Assembly: GCA_030950195.1 (NCBI GenBank)
Contig: JAUZRS010000171.1
Location: 1 to 33,986 of the forward strand
Reading direction: 5' to 3'
Length of the DNA stretch: 33,986 nt
From: Gammaproteobacteria bacterium
GTDB lineage: Bacteria; Pseudomonadota; Gammaproteobacteria; JAUZRS01
Position 1 is the first letter of the stretch, and the number at the start of each line of letters is the position of its first letter. The notes under the pieces were generated by a model, which saw only the letters and a list, made by a program, of their open reading frames with translations, was not told the DNA's origin and searched no databases. Below are positions 23,394 to 31,311 of this stretch, one piece after another. The position numbers were made by a program, and so were the translations under genes.

Positions 23394-24137
23394 ATGCACA
23401 GCCTTCCAAACCACCCCTTTCCCAAAAATTTGTTGCGCCCCTTCGGTGAAGCGATTTCCGATTTTGATATGATTCGTGAGGGCGACCGTATTTTGATCGG
23501 CCTCTCTGGTGGAAAAGATTCACTCTCGCTGTTGCACCTGCTGAAACGGCTGCAACAACGCGCACCGGTTCGTTTTGAGTTGGCTGCCATCACCATCGAC
23601 CCACAAACCGCGGACTTTGACCCCAGCCCCCTGATCCCGTATCTCAAAGCACAAAAAATTGATTATCATTATCAACCCTACGCCATCGAAACCTTAGCGC
23701 AAAAACATCTGGGCAAAAAATCCTACTGCGCCTTTTGCTCGCGTCTCAAACGGGGCAAAATCTATCAAATCGCACGAGAGCAAGGCTACAATGTCATTGC
23801 CCTAGGGCAACATCTGGATGATCTGGCGGAAAGTTTTTTAATGTCCGCCTTCTTTAATGGCCAACTGCAAACCATGAAAGCCCACTACCGCAACGACGAC
23901 GGTGACCTACGCATCATTCGACCGCTGGTCTATTGCCGTGAACAGCAATTGGCAGACTTTGCTCAAATGGCTAAATTGCCGGTGATTGCCGAAAACTGTC
24001 CCGCCTGTTTCTCCAAACCTCAGCAACGCCAACGGATGAAACAGCTGCTGGCCAAACAAGCAGCACAACACCCGACGCTGTTTAAACATCTGCGCCACAC
24101 TCTGCAACCATTGATGAACCCCAGCGAGACCTCTTAA
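23394..24137 (+). CDS. ttcA: tRNA 2-thiocytidine biosynthesis protein TtcA
   Basis: TtcA thiolates C32 of certain tRNAs using ATP and a [4Fe-4S] cluster. The PP-loop LIGLSGGKDSLSLLHLL (residue ~35) binds ATP. The cluster cysteines appear in KKSYCAFCSRLKRGKIY (~117) and ENCPACF (~200), and ALGQHLDDLAESFLMSAFFNG is the conserved HxxDD region. At 247 aa it lacks the ~60-residue C-terminal tail of E. coli TtcA, which is outside the catalytic core. The ATG at 23394 gives the normal N-terminal KNLLRPFGEAISDFDMI. The lipid A acyltransferase gene follows directly at its stop. Confidence 0.9.
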   Translation: MHSLPNHPFPKNLLRPFGEAISDFDMIREGDRILIGLSGGKDSLSLLHLLKRLQQRAPVRFELAAITIDPQTADFDPSPLIPYLKAQKIDYHYQPYAIETLAQKHLGKKSYCAFCSRLKRGKIYQIAREQGYNVIALGQHLDDLAESFLMSAFFNGQLQTMKAHYRNDDGDLRIIRPLVYCREQQLADFAQMAKLPVIAENCPACFSKPQQRQRMKQLLAKQAAQHPTLFKHLRHTLQPLMNPSETS

Positions 24138-25016
24138 ATGCACGCCTTTTTACTCAAGACCCTGTTAAAAAGTATCGCCCTGTTGCCATTGCCCCTCAAT
24201 CATCTTCTGGGTCGTCTATTGGGAGAGCTGCTTTGGTTGCTGCCCAGCCGCAATAAACGAGTGAGCTTAATCAATATTCGCCTCTGTTATCCTGAAAAAA
24301 GCCGACAATGGCAGCAAAAACTGGCCAAACAGAGCCTGATCGAATCCAGCAAAATGCTGACGGAAACCGCCGCCATTTGGAACTGGAGCAGCAAACGGCT
24401 GCTAAAACTGGTCAAACAGACCTCGGGAGAAGAGCATCTACTCAAGGCTCAAGCCGCCAACAAGGGACTGATTATTGTCGCGCCCCACATTGGCACTTGG
24501 GAATTGATCGGTGTTTACCTCTGCGCTCAACAACCACTGACCATGATGTTTCACCCTGCAAAAACCGCCGCCTTAACGCCTATTATGTTGCAAGCACGAG
24601 AACGTTTTGGCGGCAAAACCACCCCCACCGATACCAGCGGAGTCAGAACCCTGTTGCGTACCTTGGCTAAGGGTGAGTCCATTAGCCTGTTACCCGACCA
24701 AGAACCCAGCCAAGGCGGAGGTGTTTTCAGCCCCTTTTTTAACATTCCCGCCAGCACCATGACTCTGCTCTCACGTCTGGCACGGAAAAAAAAGACCCCC
24801 ACTGTCTTCGTCTTTATGGAACGCCTGCCCAAAGGTCAGGGGTATCACCTGCACTGGCTGCCCATTGATGATCGTCTTTATGATACTGATCCGATCATCT
24901 CCGCCACCGCCGTCAATGCCGCCGTAGAGCAGTGTATTGCCCTCAAGCCAAGCCAATACCTCTGGAGCTACAAACGCTTTCGGCAACGCCCTGAGGGCGA
25001 ACCGCCCCTCTATTAA
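24138..25016 (+). CDS. Lipid A biosynthesis acyltransferase (LpxL/HtrB family)
   Basis: Enzymes of this family add secondary acyl chains to Kdo2-lipid A or its precursor on the inner leaflet of the inner membrane. The 292-aa protein has an N-terminal membrane anchor (LLKSIALLPLPLNHLLGRLLGELLWLL). The catalytic HX4(D/E) box is APHIGTWELIG (residue ~117), and the substrate region reads SISLLPDQEPSQGGGVFSPFF. The C-terminal QYLWSYKRFRQRPEG is diagnostic for the family. Its ATG follows the ttcA TAA with no gap. Whether it acts as LpxL or LpxM cannot be decided from sequence. Confidence 0.92.
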   Translation: MHAFLLKTLLKSIALLPLPLNHLLGRLLGELLWLLPSRNKRVSLINIRLCYPEKSRQWQQKLAKQSLIESSKMLTETAAIWNWSSKRLLKLVKQTSGEEHLLKAQAANKGLIIVAPHIGTWELIGVYLCAQQPLTMMFHPAKTAALTPIMLQARERFGGKTTPTDTSGVRTLLRTLAKGESISLLPDQEPSQGGGVFSPFFNIPASTMTLLSRLARKKKTPTVFVFMERLPKGQGYHLHWLPIDDRLYDTDPIISATAVNAAVEQCIALKPSQYLWSYKRFRQRPEGEPPLY

Positions 25017-25045
25017 TCTACCCCTCTTTTCTGAAAGGTAAACAT

Positions 25046-28000
25046 GTGAACGCCATAATCGACTGGTTCGCCCGCAACGCCGTCGCCGCCAATTTACTCA
25101 TGTTGGTGATCGTGGTTGCCGGAGCTTTAAGCCTACCCCAGACCCGCAAAGAGACCATTCCCACCGTCTCGCTGGACATGATCACCATCAATGTCTTCTA
25201 CCCAGGTGCTTCTGCGGAAGAGGTAGAACGAGGTGTTTGTGTGCGTCTGGAAGAGGCGGTGCATGATCTGGAGGGGATCAAAAAAATGACCTCATCGGCC
25301 ACCGAAGGGGTCTGCATGGTGTTGCTGGAAATGACAATCAATTACGACATTTCACGCCTGTTAGACGACGTTAAATCCCGCGTGGATAACCTCACCACGC
25401 TGCCCAAAGAAGCAGAAACGCCCGCCATCCGTGAGATTGCGATCAAAAACCGCGCTCTGAGTGTGGCGGTCTCTGGAGCAACGGACGAGGCAAGCCTAAA
25501 ACGCCTCGGCCAACGGATACGAGATCAACTGGCGGATCTGCCCAGCGTCACCCAAGTGGAACTCTCTGGGGTACGCGACTATGAAATCAGCATCGAAGTC
25601 AGTGAAGCGGCGCTGCAACAATACGGCCTCAGCCTCGACGAAATCGCCAACGCCATCCGCCAACGTTCACTGAGTCTGCCTGCGGGCAGCCTGAAAACCG
25701 CCAGCGGTGAACGACTGCTGCGCATCAAAGGCCAGCTCTACAACGGTGAACAATTCAGTCAATTGGTGATCCGCAGCCACGCCGACGGCAGCCGCCTACT
25801 GCTGGGTGACGTGGCTGAGGTGCGTGACGGCTTTGAAGAGGATGCCAAACGCTCGTTTTTCAACGGTCAAAACAGCGTCCTATTGCAAGTCTACCGAGTC
25901 GGCAATCAGAGCATTTTGCAAATTTCCAAAGAGGTTCACGACTTCGTCGAACAAACCGCGCTGCCCGAAGGCCTGCAGCTCACCATCTGGCGCGACAGCT
26001 CAGAATATTTTAAAGGCCGCATGAATCTGCTGCTGCGCAACGCCGTCACCGGCCTGACCTTGGTCTTTTTTATTCTGGTGCTGTTTCTGCGTTTTCGTCT
26101 CGCCTTTTGGGTCAGTTTGGGTATCCCCATCTCCTTTATGGGCGCATTTATGTTTCTGCCAGGGCTGGATGCTTCCATCAATATGATCTCCATGTTCGCC
26201 TTTATTTTGGTGCTCGGGATCGTGGTGGACGACGCCATCGTGGTGGGCGAACACATCCACATTCGGCAAAAAGAGCTGGGAGACAATCTGCAAGGGGCGA
26301 TTCAGGGCGCACAAGAGGTGGCCAAGCCGGTGATTTTTGCTGTGCTCACCAGTGTGGTGGCCTTTATGCCGATGCTGACGCTGCCAGGTGCCAACGGCAA
26401 ACTGTGGGGGATCATTCCCACCGTGGTCATTCTCACCCTGCTCTTCTCCTTACTGGAGTCGTTGATTATTTTGCCCGCTCATCTGGGCAAGATGAAAATG
26501 CAGCAACCACCGCCAAAACAGGGCGGCGGCATCGGCGCTTTTTTAGCACGGTTGCAGCGGCGCTTTTCGCTCGGTCTGGAAGGTTTTATCCGCCGTTTTT
26601 ATCAACCCCTACTGGAAGCGGCACTCAAATGGCGCTACCTGACCGTGGCAATTTTTATCAGCGGTCTGATGCTGATCGGCTCCGTGGTGGCCGGAGGTTA
26701 TCTAAAGCTGGTGTTTTTCCCTGCCATCGAAGGTAACTACGCCATCGCCAGTCTGACGATGCCGCAAGGCAGCACCTTGGAACAGACCGAAACCGCCCTC
26801 AACCGCATTGAAAAAGCCGCCCTAAAACTGCAAACAGAGCTGCGTGACCCCAACGGCAACCAGACCATCGTCCATATTCTTACCAGTCTCGGTGAGCAGC
26901 CAATGACCGAACGCAACGCACGCATGGATCAGCGCGGCACCCATCTTGGTGAAGTCGCTCTGGAACTGTCCCCTTCCGAAAACCGCAAACTGAGCACCGA
27001 GGAGATCGGCAAACGCTGGCGCACCTTGGCCGGTGACATTGCCGATGCCAGTAAACTCAATTTTAGCGCCTCCATGCGCCACTCCGGTAAAGCAGTGGAT
27101 GTGGAGTTGAGTGGCCCCGACCTCGTCATTCTAAAACAGCTCAGCCAGCAGGTGCGCCTCAAGCTGACCCACTATCCGGGAGTAGAAGAGATTGAAGACT
27201 CCTTTAAAATCGGCAAACAGGAGATTCAACTGCAACTGCGTCCGGGAGCTGAGCAGCTTGGCTTGACCCTGCAAGATCTGGCACGACAGGTTCGGCAAGG
27301 GTTTTACGGCGAAGAGGTGCAGCGCATTCAACGAGGGCGTGATGAAGTTCGGGTGATGCTGCGTTACCCCCTCGAACAGCGCCGCTCCATCAGCGATCTT
27401 GAGGCGATGCAGATCCGCCTCAAAGACGGTCGTGAACTGCCTTTTGTGGTGGTGGCCCGCGCCCAACTGCGCCAAGGGCCGCAGGAGATTCAGCGCCGTG
27501 ATCGTCGCCGCATCGTCAATGTCACCGCCGATGTGGACAGTGAAACCGGCGACAGCAGCGCCATTCTCAAAGAATTAAAAGAGAGCGTGCTGCCCGAACT
27601 GCTGCAAAACCACCCCGAGGTGCGTTTTTCTCTGGAAGGTCAAGCCCGCGAGCAGCGCGAAACGATGGCCACCTTGGGGCGCGGTTTTCTGCTGGCGCTG
27701 CTGGCTATTTATGCCCTGATGGCAATCCCGTTTCGCTCCTACGCGCAACCGCTGATTATTATGTCGGCGATTCCTTTTGGGCTGGTGGGTGCGGTGGTGG
27801 GGCATCTGCTGCTGGGTAAAGCCTTGAGCGTTTTATCCTTGACCGGCATGGTGGCCGTAGCGGGGGTGGTGGTGAACGATAATCTGGTGCTGGTGGATCA
27901 CATCAACCGCGCCCGTGAACGGGGAGAAGAGCTGTTTGCAGCGGTACGAAATGCCGGTGTGGCACGTTTTCGCCCCATTATTCTCACCTCGCTGACCACC

Positions 28001-28195
28001 TTCGCCGGTCTCACACCCTTGATGCTGGAGCGCAGCGTGCAGGCGCAGTTTTTGATCCCGATGGCGATTTCACTGGCCTTTGGGGTGCTGTTCGCCACGG
28101 TCATCAGCCTGCTGCTGGTACCGGCCAGTTATTATTTGATTGAGGATTTTAAACGGCTGTTTGCGGATAAAAATCTCAATGATTCAGCGAAATAA
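25046..28195 (+). CDS. RND-family efflux transporter permease (AcrB-like)
   Basis: This is a 1049-aa inner-membrane proton-driven pump subunit. Both halves have the RND layout: one membrane helix, a large periplasmic loop, then helix bundles. The first bundle carries the proton-relay aspartate pair in GIVVDDAIVVGEHIH (residue ~400) and the second bundle reads AVAGVVVNDNLVLVDHINRARERGE (~965), where AcrB has its key lysine. Here that position appears to be Asn. The start is GTG at 25046, with AAGG 8-9 nt upstream; the overlapping ATG at 25044 runs straight into TGA. No membrane-fusion (adaptor) or TolC-like gene is in the window, so partners must lie elsewhere. Substrate is unknown. Confidence 0.93.
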   Translation: MNAIIDWFARNAVAANLLMLVIVVAGALSLPQTRKETIPTVSLDMITINVFYPGASAEEVERGVCVRLEEAVHDLEGIKKMTSSATEGVCMVLLEMTINYDISRLLDDVKSRVDNLTTLPKEAETPAIREIAIKNRALSVAVSGATDEASLKRLGQRIRDQLADLPSVTQVELSGVRDYEISIEVSEAALQQYGLSLDEIANAIRQRSLSLPAGSLKTASGERLLRIKGQLYNGEQFSQLVIRSHADGSRLLLGDVAEVRDGFEEDAKRSFFNGQNSVLLQVYRVGNQSILQISKEVHDFVEQTALPEGLQLTIWRDSSEYFKGRMNLLLRNAVTGLTLVFFILVLFLRFRLAFWVSLGIPISFMGAFMFLPGLDASINMISMFAFILVLGIVVDDAIVVGEHIHIRQKELGDNLQGAIQGAQEVAKPVIFAVLTSVVAFMPMLTLPGANGKLWGIIPTVVILTLLFSLLESLIILPAHLGKMKMQQPPPKQGGGIGAFLARLQRRFSLGLEGFIRRFYQPLLEAALKWRYLTVAIFISGLMLIGSVVAGGYLKLVFFPAIEGNYAIASLTMPQGSTLEQTETALNRIEKAALKLQTELRDPNGNQTIVHILTSLGEQPMTERNARMDQRGTHLGEVALELSPSENRKLSTEEIGKRWRTLAGDIADASKLNFSASMRHSGKAVDVELSGPDLVILKQLSQQVRLKLTHYPGVEEIEDSFKIGKQEIQLQLRPGAEQLGLTLQDLARQVRQGFYGEEVQRIQRGRDEVRVMLRYPLEQRRSISDLEAMQIRLKDGRELPFVVVARAQLRQGPQEIQRRDRRRIVNVTADVDSETGDSSAILKELKESVLPELLQNHPEVRFSLEGQAREQRETMATLGRGFLLALLAIYALMAIPFRSYAQPLIIMSAIPFGLVGAVVGHLLLGKALSVLSLTGMVAVAGVVVNDNLVLVDHINRARERGEELFAAVRNAGVARFRPIILTSLTTFAGLTPLMLERSVQAQFLIPMAISLAFGVLFATVISLLLVPASYYLIEDFKRLFADKNLNDSAK

Positions 28196-28212
28196 TTTAG
28201 CCTTATGCGGTA

Positions 28213-28234
28213 GGGGTAGAAAAATTTCTACCCC
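28213..28234. repeat. Short REP-like palindrome
   Basis: GGGGTAGAAA-AA-TTTCTACCCC is a perfect 10-bp-arm palindrome preceded by TA, so it reads TAGGGGTAGA... like the GTAGGGGC outer arms of the element at 3215-3292. It sits between the RND gene and a terminator. Confidence 0.5.
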
Positions 28235-28236
28235 AC

Positions 28237-28264
28237 AAAAAAAGCCCCTTTATGGGGCTTTTTT
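28237..28264. terminator. Bidirectional rho-independent terminator between the RND gene and rpsT
   Basis: AAAAAGCCCC-TTTAT-GGGGCTTTTT forms a strong stem. It has T6 on the plus strand (28259-28264) and T7 on the minus strand, so it should end both the RND-permease and rpsT transcripts. Confidence 0.9.
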
Positions 28265-28285
28265 CAACAGCAATAAAAACGCAGC

Positions 28286-28552
28286 TTAAGCAGCCAACGC
28301 CTTGATATGAGCATTCAAACGGCTCTTATGACGAGCCGCTTTGTTTTTGTGAATCAAGCCTTTGCCAACCAAACCATCAATGGCAGGCACCGCTACTACA
28401 TACGCAGCCGTTGCCTCTTCCTTATTGCCGGACTCGATAGCCTGTACCACTTTCTTCATGTAGGTACGCATCTTCGAGCGCAGGCTGCTATTATGCCGAC
28501 GGTGTTTTTCCGCCTGACGGGCGCGTTTTTTTGCTTGCGCTGAATTAGCCAC
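28286..28552 (-). CDS. rpsT: 30S ribosomal protein S20
   Basis: S20 is a primary binder of 16S rRNA in 30S assembly. The 88-aa protein is typical: [35 protein letters not shown] at the N-terminus and [22 protein letters not shown] at the C-terminus. The start codon is GTG (28552) with GGAG 8 nt before it. A non-AUG start is also used in E. coli rpsT, where it matters for autoregulation, so the same may hold here. It is divergent from murJ and ends at the bidirectional terminator. Confidence 0.98.
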   Translation of the reverse strand: MANSAQAKKRARQAEKHRRHNSSLRSKMRTYMKKVVQAIESGNKEEATAAYVVAVPAIDGLVGKGLIHKNKAARHKSRLNAHIKALAA

Positions 28553-28602
28553 TATCGTATCTCCAAAATCTAAGTAATTGAGTGAATATTTTCGAACGCG
28601 AG

Positions 28603-28631
28603 ATTATCCAAAAATCTTTGCAGTTTGTCAA
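28603..28631 (-). promoter_or_regulatory. Sigma70 promoter of rpsT
   Basis: On the minus strand a consensus -35 TTGACA (28631-28626) is separated by exactly 17 bp from GATAAT (28608-28603). Transcription should begin near 28596, leaving a ~44-nt leader before the GTG start. This is the strongest promoter match that I see in the window. Confidence 0.82.
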
Positions 28632-28708
28632 CAAAAGTCGAACATCTGCTGCTAAACTGCCCCTTCCACGTTCAACAAGCTAACGATCGCCCCTTTGAGA
28701 CCCATGCC

Positions 28709-30286
28709 GTGAATACCCGTCCCCAGAAAAAATCCAGCCTGATGCGCTCTGGGCTGATCGTCAGCATGATGACCTTGTTATCACGCATCCTCGGTTTTGC
28801 CCGCGATGTGGTCTTTGCACATTTTTTTGGAGCTGGTGGCAGCACCGACGCTTTTTTTGTTGCCTTCAAGATCCCCAATTTTCTGCGCCGCCTGTTTGCC
28901 GAAGGCGCGTTTTCACAAGCCTTTGTGCCGGTTTTTACCGAATATAAGGAGCAACGCACGCCAGAAGAGCTTAAACAGCTGGCCGATCATGTCGCCGGAA
29001 CCCTTGCCACCCTGCTGTTGGTCATCAGCGTCATCGGCGTACTGAGCGCACCGCTGCTGATTCTACTCTTCGCTCCCGGCTTCAGTGACGATCCCAGCCG
29101 CTCGGCACTGGCCAGCGAGATGCTGGCCATCACGTTCCCCTACATCTTCTTTATCTCCTTGACTGCACTGGCAGGCGGCATTCTCAACAGCTTTAACCGC
29201 TTTGCTGTGCCTGCCATCACCCCCATTCTGCTGAATTTTTGCCTGATCGGTACAACCATTTGGCTCTCACCCCACTTTGAACAGCCAGTGGTGGCGCTGG
29301 CCTGGGGGGTCTTTTTTGCTGGCCTGACGCAACTGCTGTTCCAACTGCCCTTTTTGGCGCGCCTCGGTCTGCTGCCACGTCCTCGCTGGGGCTGGCACGA
29401 TTCCGGTGTGCAGCGCATTTTGAAGCTGATGTTACCGGCCATTTTTGGCTCTTCGGTGGCGCAAATCAATCTGCTGCTGGACACGGTGATCGCCTCCTTT
29501 TTGGTCGCAGGTAGCATCAGTTGGCTCTACTACGCCGACCGCTTGGTGGAGTTTCCCTTGGGCATTTTTGGCATCGCCATCGCCACTGTTATCTTGCCTA
29601 ATCTGTCTGCCAAACACGCGCAAAACTCCAACCAAGGTTTCAGCGAGATGCTCGACTGGGCGTTGCGTTTGGTCATCGTCATCGCAGTACCGGCCACCTT
29701 GGGGCTGCTGCTGCTGGCCGGGCCGATTTTGGCCAGCCTATTCCAATACGGTGCTTTTGAGCTACACGACACAGAAATGGCACGTTACAGCTTGATCGCC
29801 TACAGCTTGGGGCTGCCTGGGTTTATCTTAATTAAGGTGCTCGCCCCTGGGTTTTATGCCCGCCAAGACACTAAGACTCCGGTTAAAATCGGTATTATTG
29901 CCCTGATTACCAATATGATCTTTAACCTCGTGCTGGTCATTCCCATGGTCTACTGGGACTTTATCGCCCCGCACATGGGTTTGGCGCTGGCCACCGGCCT
30001 CTCGGCGTGGCTGCAAGCGTGGATGCTCTACCGCCGTCTGCGCCAACAGAAGGTCTACCGACCCAGCGTCCAGTGGTGGAAATTGCTGCTGCAAGTGACT
30101 GCGGCGGGTCTGGCTATGGCGCTGAGTTTGCTCTTTTTCACTCCCGATCTGGTGCAGTGGGGTGCGTTTTCTGTCTGGCAACGCATTGGCAACCTTCTGC
30201 TACTGATCGGCGGTGGGGCGCTGGTCTACTTGCTGACCTTGGGGCTACTGGGGATGCGACCGGCGATGCTCAAACATCAGCATTAA
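28709..30286 (+). CDS. murJ: Lipid II flippase MurJ
   Basis: MurJ moves the peptidoglycan precursor lipid II across the inner membrane. The protein is a polytopic MOP-superfamily transporter with about 14 helices. Conserved segments are SRILGFARDVVFAHFFGAGGSTDAFFVAFKIPNFLRRLFAEGAFSQAFVPVF (quoted in part: LRRLFAEGAFSQAF), YYADRLVEFPLGIFGIA and LAPGFYARQDTKTPVKI. The track begins at a TTG (28625) that overlaps the rpsT -35 region. I prefer the GTG at 28709 (525 aa), which leaves the usual short lead-in before LMRSGLIVSMMTLLSR; an ATG at 28742 is also possible. It is followed by ribF and ileS, a conserved gammaproteobacterial order. Confidence 0.95.
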   Translation: MNTRPQKKSSLMRSGLIVSMMTLLSRILGFARDVVFAHFFGAGGSTDAFFVAFKIPNFLRRLFAEGAFSQAFVPVFTEYKEQRTPEELKQLADHVAGTLATLLLVISVIGVLSAPLLILLFAPGFSDDPSRSALASEMLAITFPYIFFISLTALAGGILNSFNRFAVPAITPILLNFCLIGTTIWLSPHFEQPVVALAWGVFFAGLTQLLFQLPFLARLGLLPRPRWGWHDSGVQRILKLMLPAIFGSSVAQINLLLDTVIASFLVAGSISWLYYADRLVEFPLGIFGIAIATVILPNLSAKHAQNSNQGFSEMLDWALRLVIVIAVPATLGLLLLAGPILASLFQYGAFELHDTEMARYSLIAYSLGLPGFILIKVLAPGFYARQDTKTPVKIGIIALITNMIFNLVLVIPMVYWDFIAPHMGLALATGLSAWLQAWMLYRRLRQQKVYRPSVQWWKLLLQVTAAGLAMALSLLFFTPDLVQWGAFSVWQRIGNLLLLIGGGALVYLLTLGLLGMRPAMLKHQH

Positions 30287-30304
30287 GTCAGACTGTTTTT
30301 CTTG

Positions 30305-30310
30305 TATAAT
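30305..30310 (+). promoter_or_regulatory. Consensus -10 element upstream of ribF
   Basis: TATAAT, directly preceded by TG, lies in the 56-bp gap between murJ and ribF. A start near 30317 would give a ~26-nt leader before the TTG. The -35 is poor (TTAAGT at 16 bp). It suggests that ribF-ileS can be transcribed independently of murJ. Confidence 0.45.
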
Positions 30311-30342
30311 TGTGCCTTTTTTTACTCTGGGAGCGTGTTCTG

Positions 30343-31287
30343 TTGCAATTGATTCGAGGTGCTTACAACCTCACGTCCGCTCACCACGGCTGCGTGGCCA
30401 CCATTGGCAACTTCGATGGCCTGCATCGCGGTCATCAGCAGGTGCTGGCAGGGCTAAAACAGCAGAGCCAAAAACTGGGTCTGCCCAGCTGTTTGATCAG
30501 TTTTGAACCGCTGCCTCGGGAATACTTTGCCCCCGAACGCGCTCCAGCACGCTTGCTCACCTTGGCAGAGAAAATTGAACGCCTGCAACAACTCGGCATC
30601 GACCGTTTGCTGCTGCTGCCTTTCAATCAGAGCCTTTGCCAACAAAGTGCCGAAGCGTTTATTCAGCAGACTTTGGTCACGGGACTTGGGGTGCGTTATT
30701 TGGTCGTCGGCGATGATTTTCAATTTGGCTGTGATCGTAAAGGCAACTTTGAGCTGCTGCAAAACGCAGGCAGGCAGTTCGACTTCGAAGTGCAGGCCAC
30801 CGAAACCTTTCAGCTGCACGGCCAACGGGTCAGCAGCACCCAGATTCGTCAACAACTGGCAGCAGGAAAGCTGCAACAGGCCGCGCAACAGCTCGGCCAC
30901 CCGTTTCAGATTTCTGGACGAGTAGCGCACGGTTTCGCTCGGGGTCGCACCATCGGCTTCCCTACCGCCAACATCAGCCTCAAACGCCAGCAGCCCCCAT
31001 TAAAAGGGGTCTTTGTGGTCAGTGCCACGCTGCCTGATGGTCAGGTTCAACCGGCCATTGCCAATATCGGCAACCGCCCCACCGTCGGCGGTACTAAACC
31101 TCTGCTGGAAGTGCATCTGTTTGACTTTGGCGCTGATCTTTACGGCCAACGCTTAACCATTCATTTTTTGCACAAACTGCGCGACGAACAGAAATTTGAC
31201 TCTTTTGATTTGCTAAAAAAGCAAATCGAACACGATGCCAATGATGCCCGTGCTTTTTTTCAGCAATCCGCTGCGATTCAACTTTAA
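30343..31287 (+). CDS. ribF: Bifunctional riboflavin kinase / FAD synthetase
   Basis: RibF phosphorylates riboflavin to FMN and adenylates it to FAD. The N-terminal nucleotidyltransferase domain shows CVATIGNFDGLHRGHQQVL (GNFDGxHxGH motif, residue ~22), LVVGDDFQFGCDRKGNFELL and SSTQIRQQL. The C-terminal flavokinase domain shows GRTIGFPTANISL, ANIGNRPTVGG and LEVHLFDF. The track starts at 30310, but MQLIRGAYNL from the TTG at 30343 aligns with the standard RibF N-terminus, with GGGAG 9-10 nt before it. That gives 314 aa. ileS follows after 24 bp. Confidence 0.96.
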   Translation: MQLIRGAYNLTSAHHGCVATIGNFDGLHRGHQQVLAGLKQQSQKLGLPSCLISFEPLPREYFAPERAPARLLTLAEKIERLQQLGIDRLLLLPFNQSLCQQSAEAFIQQTLVTGLGVRYLVVGDDFQFGCDRKGNFELLQNAGRQFDFEVQATETFQLHGQRVSSTQIRQQLAAGKLQQAAQQLGHPFQISGRVAHGFARGRTIGFPTANISLKRQQPPLKGVFVVSATLPDGQVQPAIANIGNRPTVGGTKPLLEVHLFDFGADLYGQRLTIHFLHKLRDEQKFDSFDLLKKQIEHDANDARAFFQQSAAIQL

Positions 31288-31311
31288 TCCGCCCCGCTTG
31301 GAGCTTTTTTT

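Noticed and set aside
23231-23647. 138-aa minus-strand ORF covering the sRNA and the start of ttcA
   Set aside because: It is a shadow of ttcA; the part over the intergenic region coincides with structured GGA hairpins and a terminator, and the translation has no family features.
26107-26736. 209-aa plus-strand ORF inside the RND gene
   Set aside because: It is a frame shadow of the transporter gene with low-complexity Arg/Gly/His-rich translation and no start signals.
31288-31311. T-box or other leader control of ileS
   Set aside because: The gap from ribF is only 24 bp, too short for a leader.
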